The notes under the pieces: generated by a model
Database searches by the model: none
The model's input: only the letters and a program-made list of their open reading frames with translations
What the model was told of the DNA's origin: nothing
Shown: in pieces, positions 63,783 to 64,000 of the stretch
Layout of the letters: the number at the start of each line of letters is the position of its first letter
How positions within the stretch are numbered: the stretch's first letter is position 1
DNA from: Mycolicibacterium gilvum
Lineage (GTDB): Bacteria > Actinomycetota > Actinomycetes > Mycobacteriales > Mycobacteriaceae
DNA: 64,000 nucleotides
Direction of reading: 5' to 3'
Assembly: GCF_900454025.1 (NCBI RefSeq)
Contig: NZ_UGQM01000001.1
Location: 4,030,001-4,094,000 of the forward strand
Program-made: the position numbers and the translations under genes

Positions 63783-64000
63783 TCGCCGATGTCCTCCGCC
63801 CACAGCTCCGGGTTGTCCGCGATGAAGTCGCGCATCAACGTCACGCACCGTTCGTCGTCGACCACGGTGACCTTCACGCCGTGTTCGGCCAGCCAGTCGT
63901 GGCCGCCGGTGAAGGTCCGGCTCTCCCCGATCACCACCGCGCCGATGTTGAACTGGCGCACCAGCCCGCTGCAGTACCAGCAGGGTGACAGCGTCGTGAC
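63779..64000 (-). CDS. Cytosine deaminase, yeast FCY1 type (3' part)
   Basis: The last 73 residues of a zinc-dependent deaminase; the gene begins beyond the right edge. The zinc motif LSPCWYCSG supplies two Cys ligands, and the C-terminal part reads VTVVDDERCVTLMRDF, then an end WAEDIGE. This ending is close to that of yeast cytosine deaminase (VVDDERC, WFEDIGE), unlike the CodA amidohydrolase. It converts cytosine to uracil, or a related purine/pyrimidine. The HAE motif with the third ligand is not in the window. Confidence 0.85.
   Translation of the reverse strand, partial: VTTLSPCWYCSGLVRQFNIGAVVIGESRTFTGGHDWLAEHGVKVTVVDDERCVTLMRDFIADNPELWAEDIGE

Overview
The window is chromosomal DNA of a high-GC actinobacterium, almost certainly a fast-growing environmental mycobacterium (Mycolicibacterium type). 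The frame of the window is the gene order known from Mycobacterium tuberculosis around Rv2444c to Rv2465c: rne, ndk, a DUF4233 gene, folC, valS, a saccharopine-dehydrogenase-like gene, rpf, mobA, korB/korA, clpX, clpP2/clpP1, tig, nei-type glycosylase and rpiB. That order comes from memory of the tuberculosis genome; the identities rest on the protein sequences.

Layout. 1-9.1 kb: minus-strand housekeeping block (rne, running off the left edge; ndk; DUF4233; folC; valS; DUF937; saccharopine-dehydrogenase-like). 9.1-16.7 kb: an S9 peptidase, then an accessory nitrogen module made of a divergent Amt-family transporter with a tiny translationally abutting membrane protein, facing a three-gene operon of the heme-dependent oxidative N-demethylase / dimethylamine monooxygenase type, and a flavin monooxygenase. 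16.7-22.4 kb: two rpf genes in tandem, a 950-base gap, mobA, korB and korA.

22.7-50.8 kb is accessory DNA lying between korA and clpX. It opens with an IS5-type insertion sequence whose transposase is split over two frames. Then come a LacI-controlled operon (Fe(II) dioxygenase of the PhyH family, IolG-like dehydrogenase, IolE-like dehydratase, second Gfo/Idh enzyme), an unrelated Abi-alpha/DUF445 pair with small genes, and a GntR-controlled cyclitol locus (ABC importer, hydroxypyruvate-isomerase-like barrel protein, iolC, Cgl0159-type aldolase, iolB, iolD, iolG-like). The two clusters together hold most of a myo-inositol pathway; iolA is not seen. The island continues with a small unknown gene bracketed by two near-identical inverted palindromic repeats, a type III glutamine synthetase, a LysR / molybdopterin oxidoreductase / fdhD unit and a glycosyltransferase.

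50.9-64 kb returns to conserved genes: clpX, clpP2-clpP1 and tig, then tRNA-Pro(TGG) and tRNA-Gly(TCC), a 13E12-type HNH/DUF222 gene, an MBL-fold hydrolase, a DUF1542-like membrane protein, a CPA1 antiporter, an Fpg/Nei glycosylase, rpiB, a 2-oxoglutarate/Fe(II) oxygenase and the 3' end of a yeast-type cytosine deaminase at the right edge. The most promising lead is the dioxygenase-containing LacI operon, which looks like a peripheral route feeding an uncommon cyclitol into inositol catabolism. The amine N-demethylase locus with its odd Amt pair comes second.
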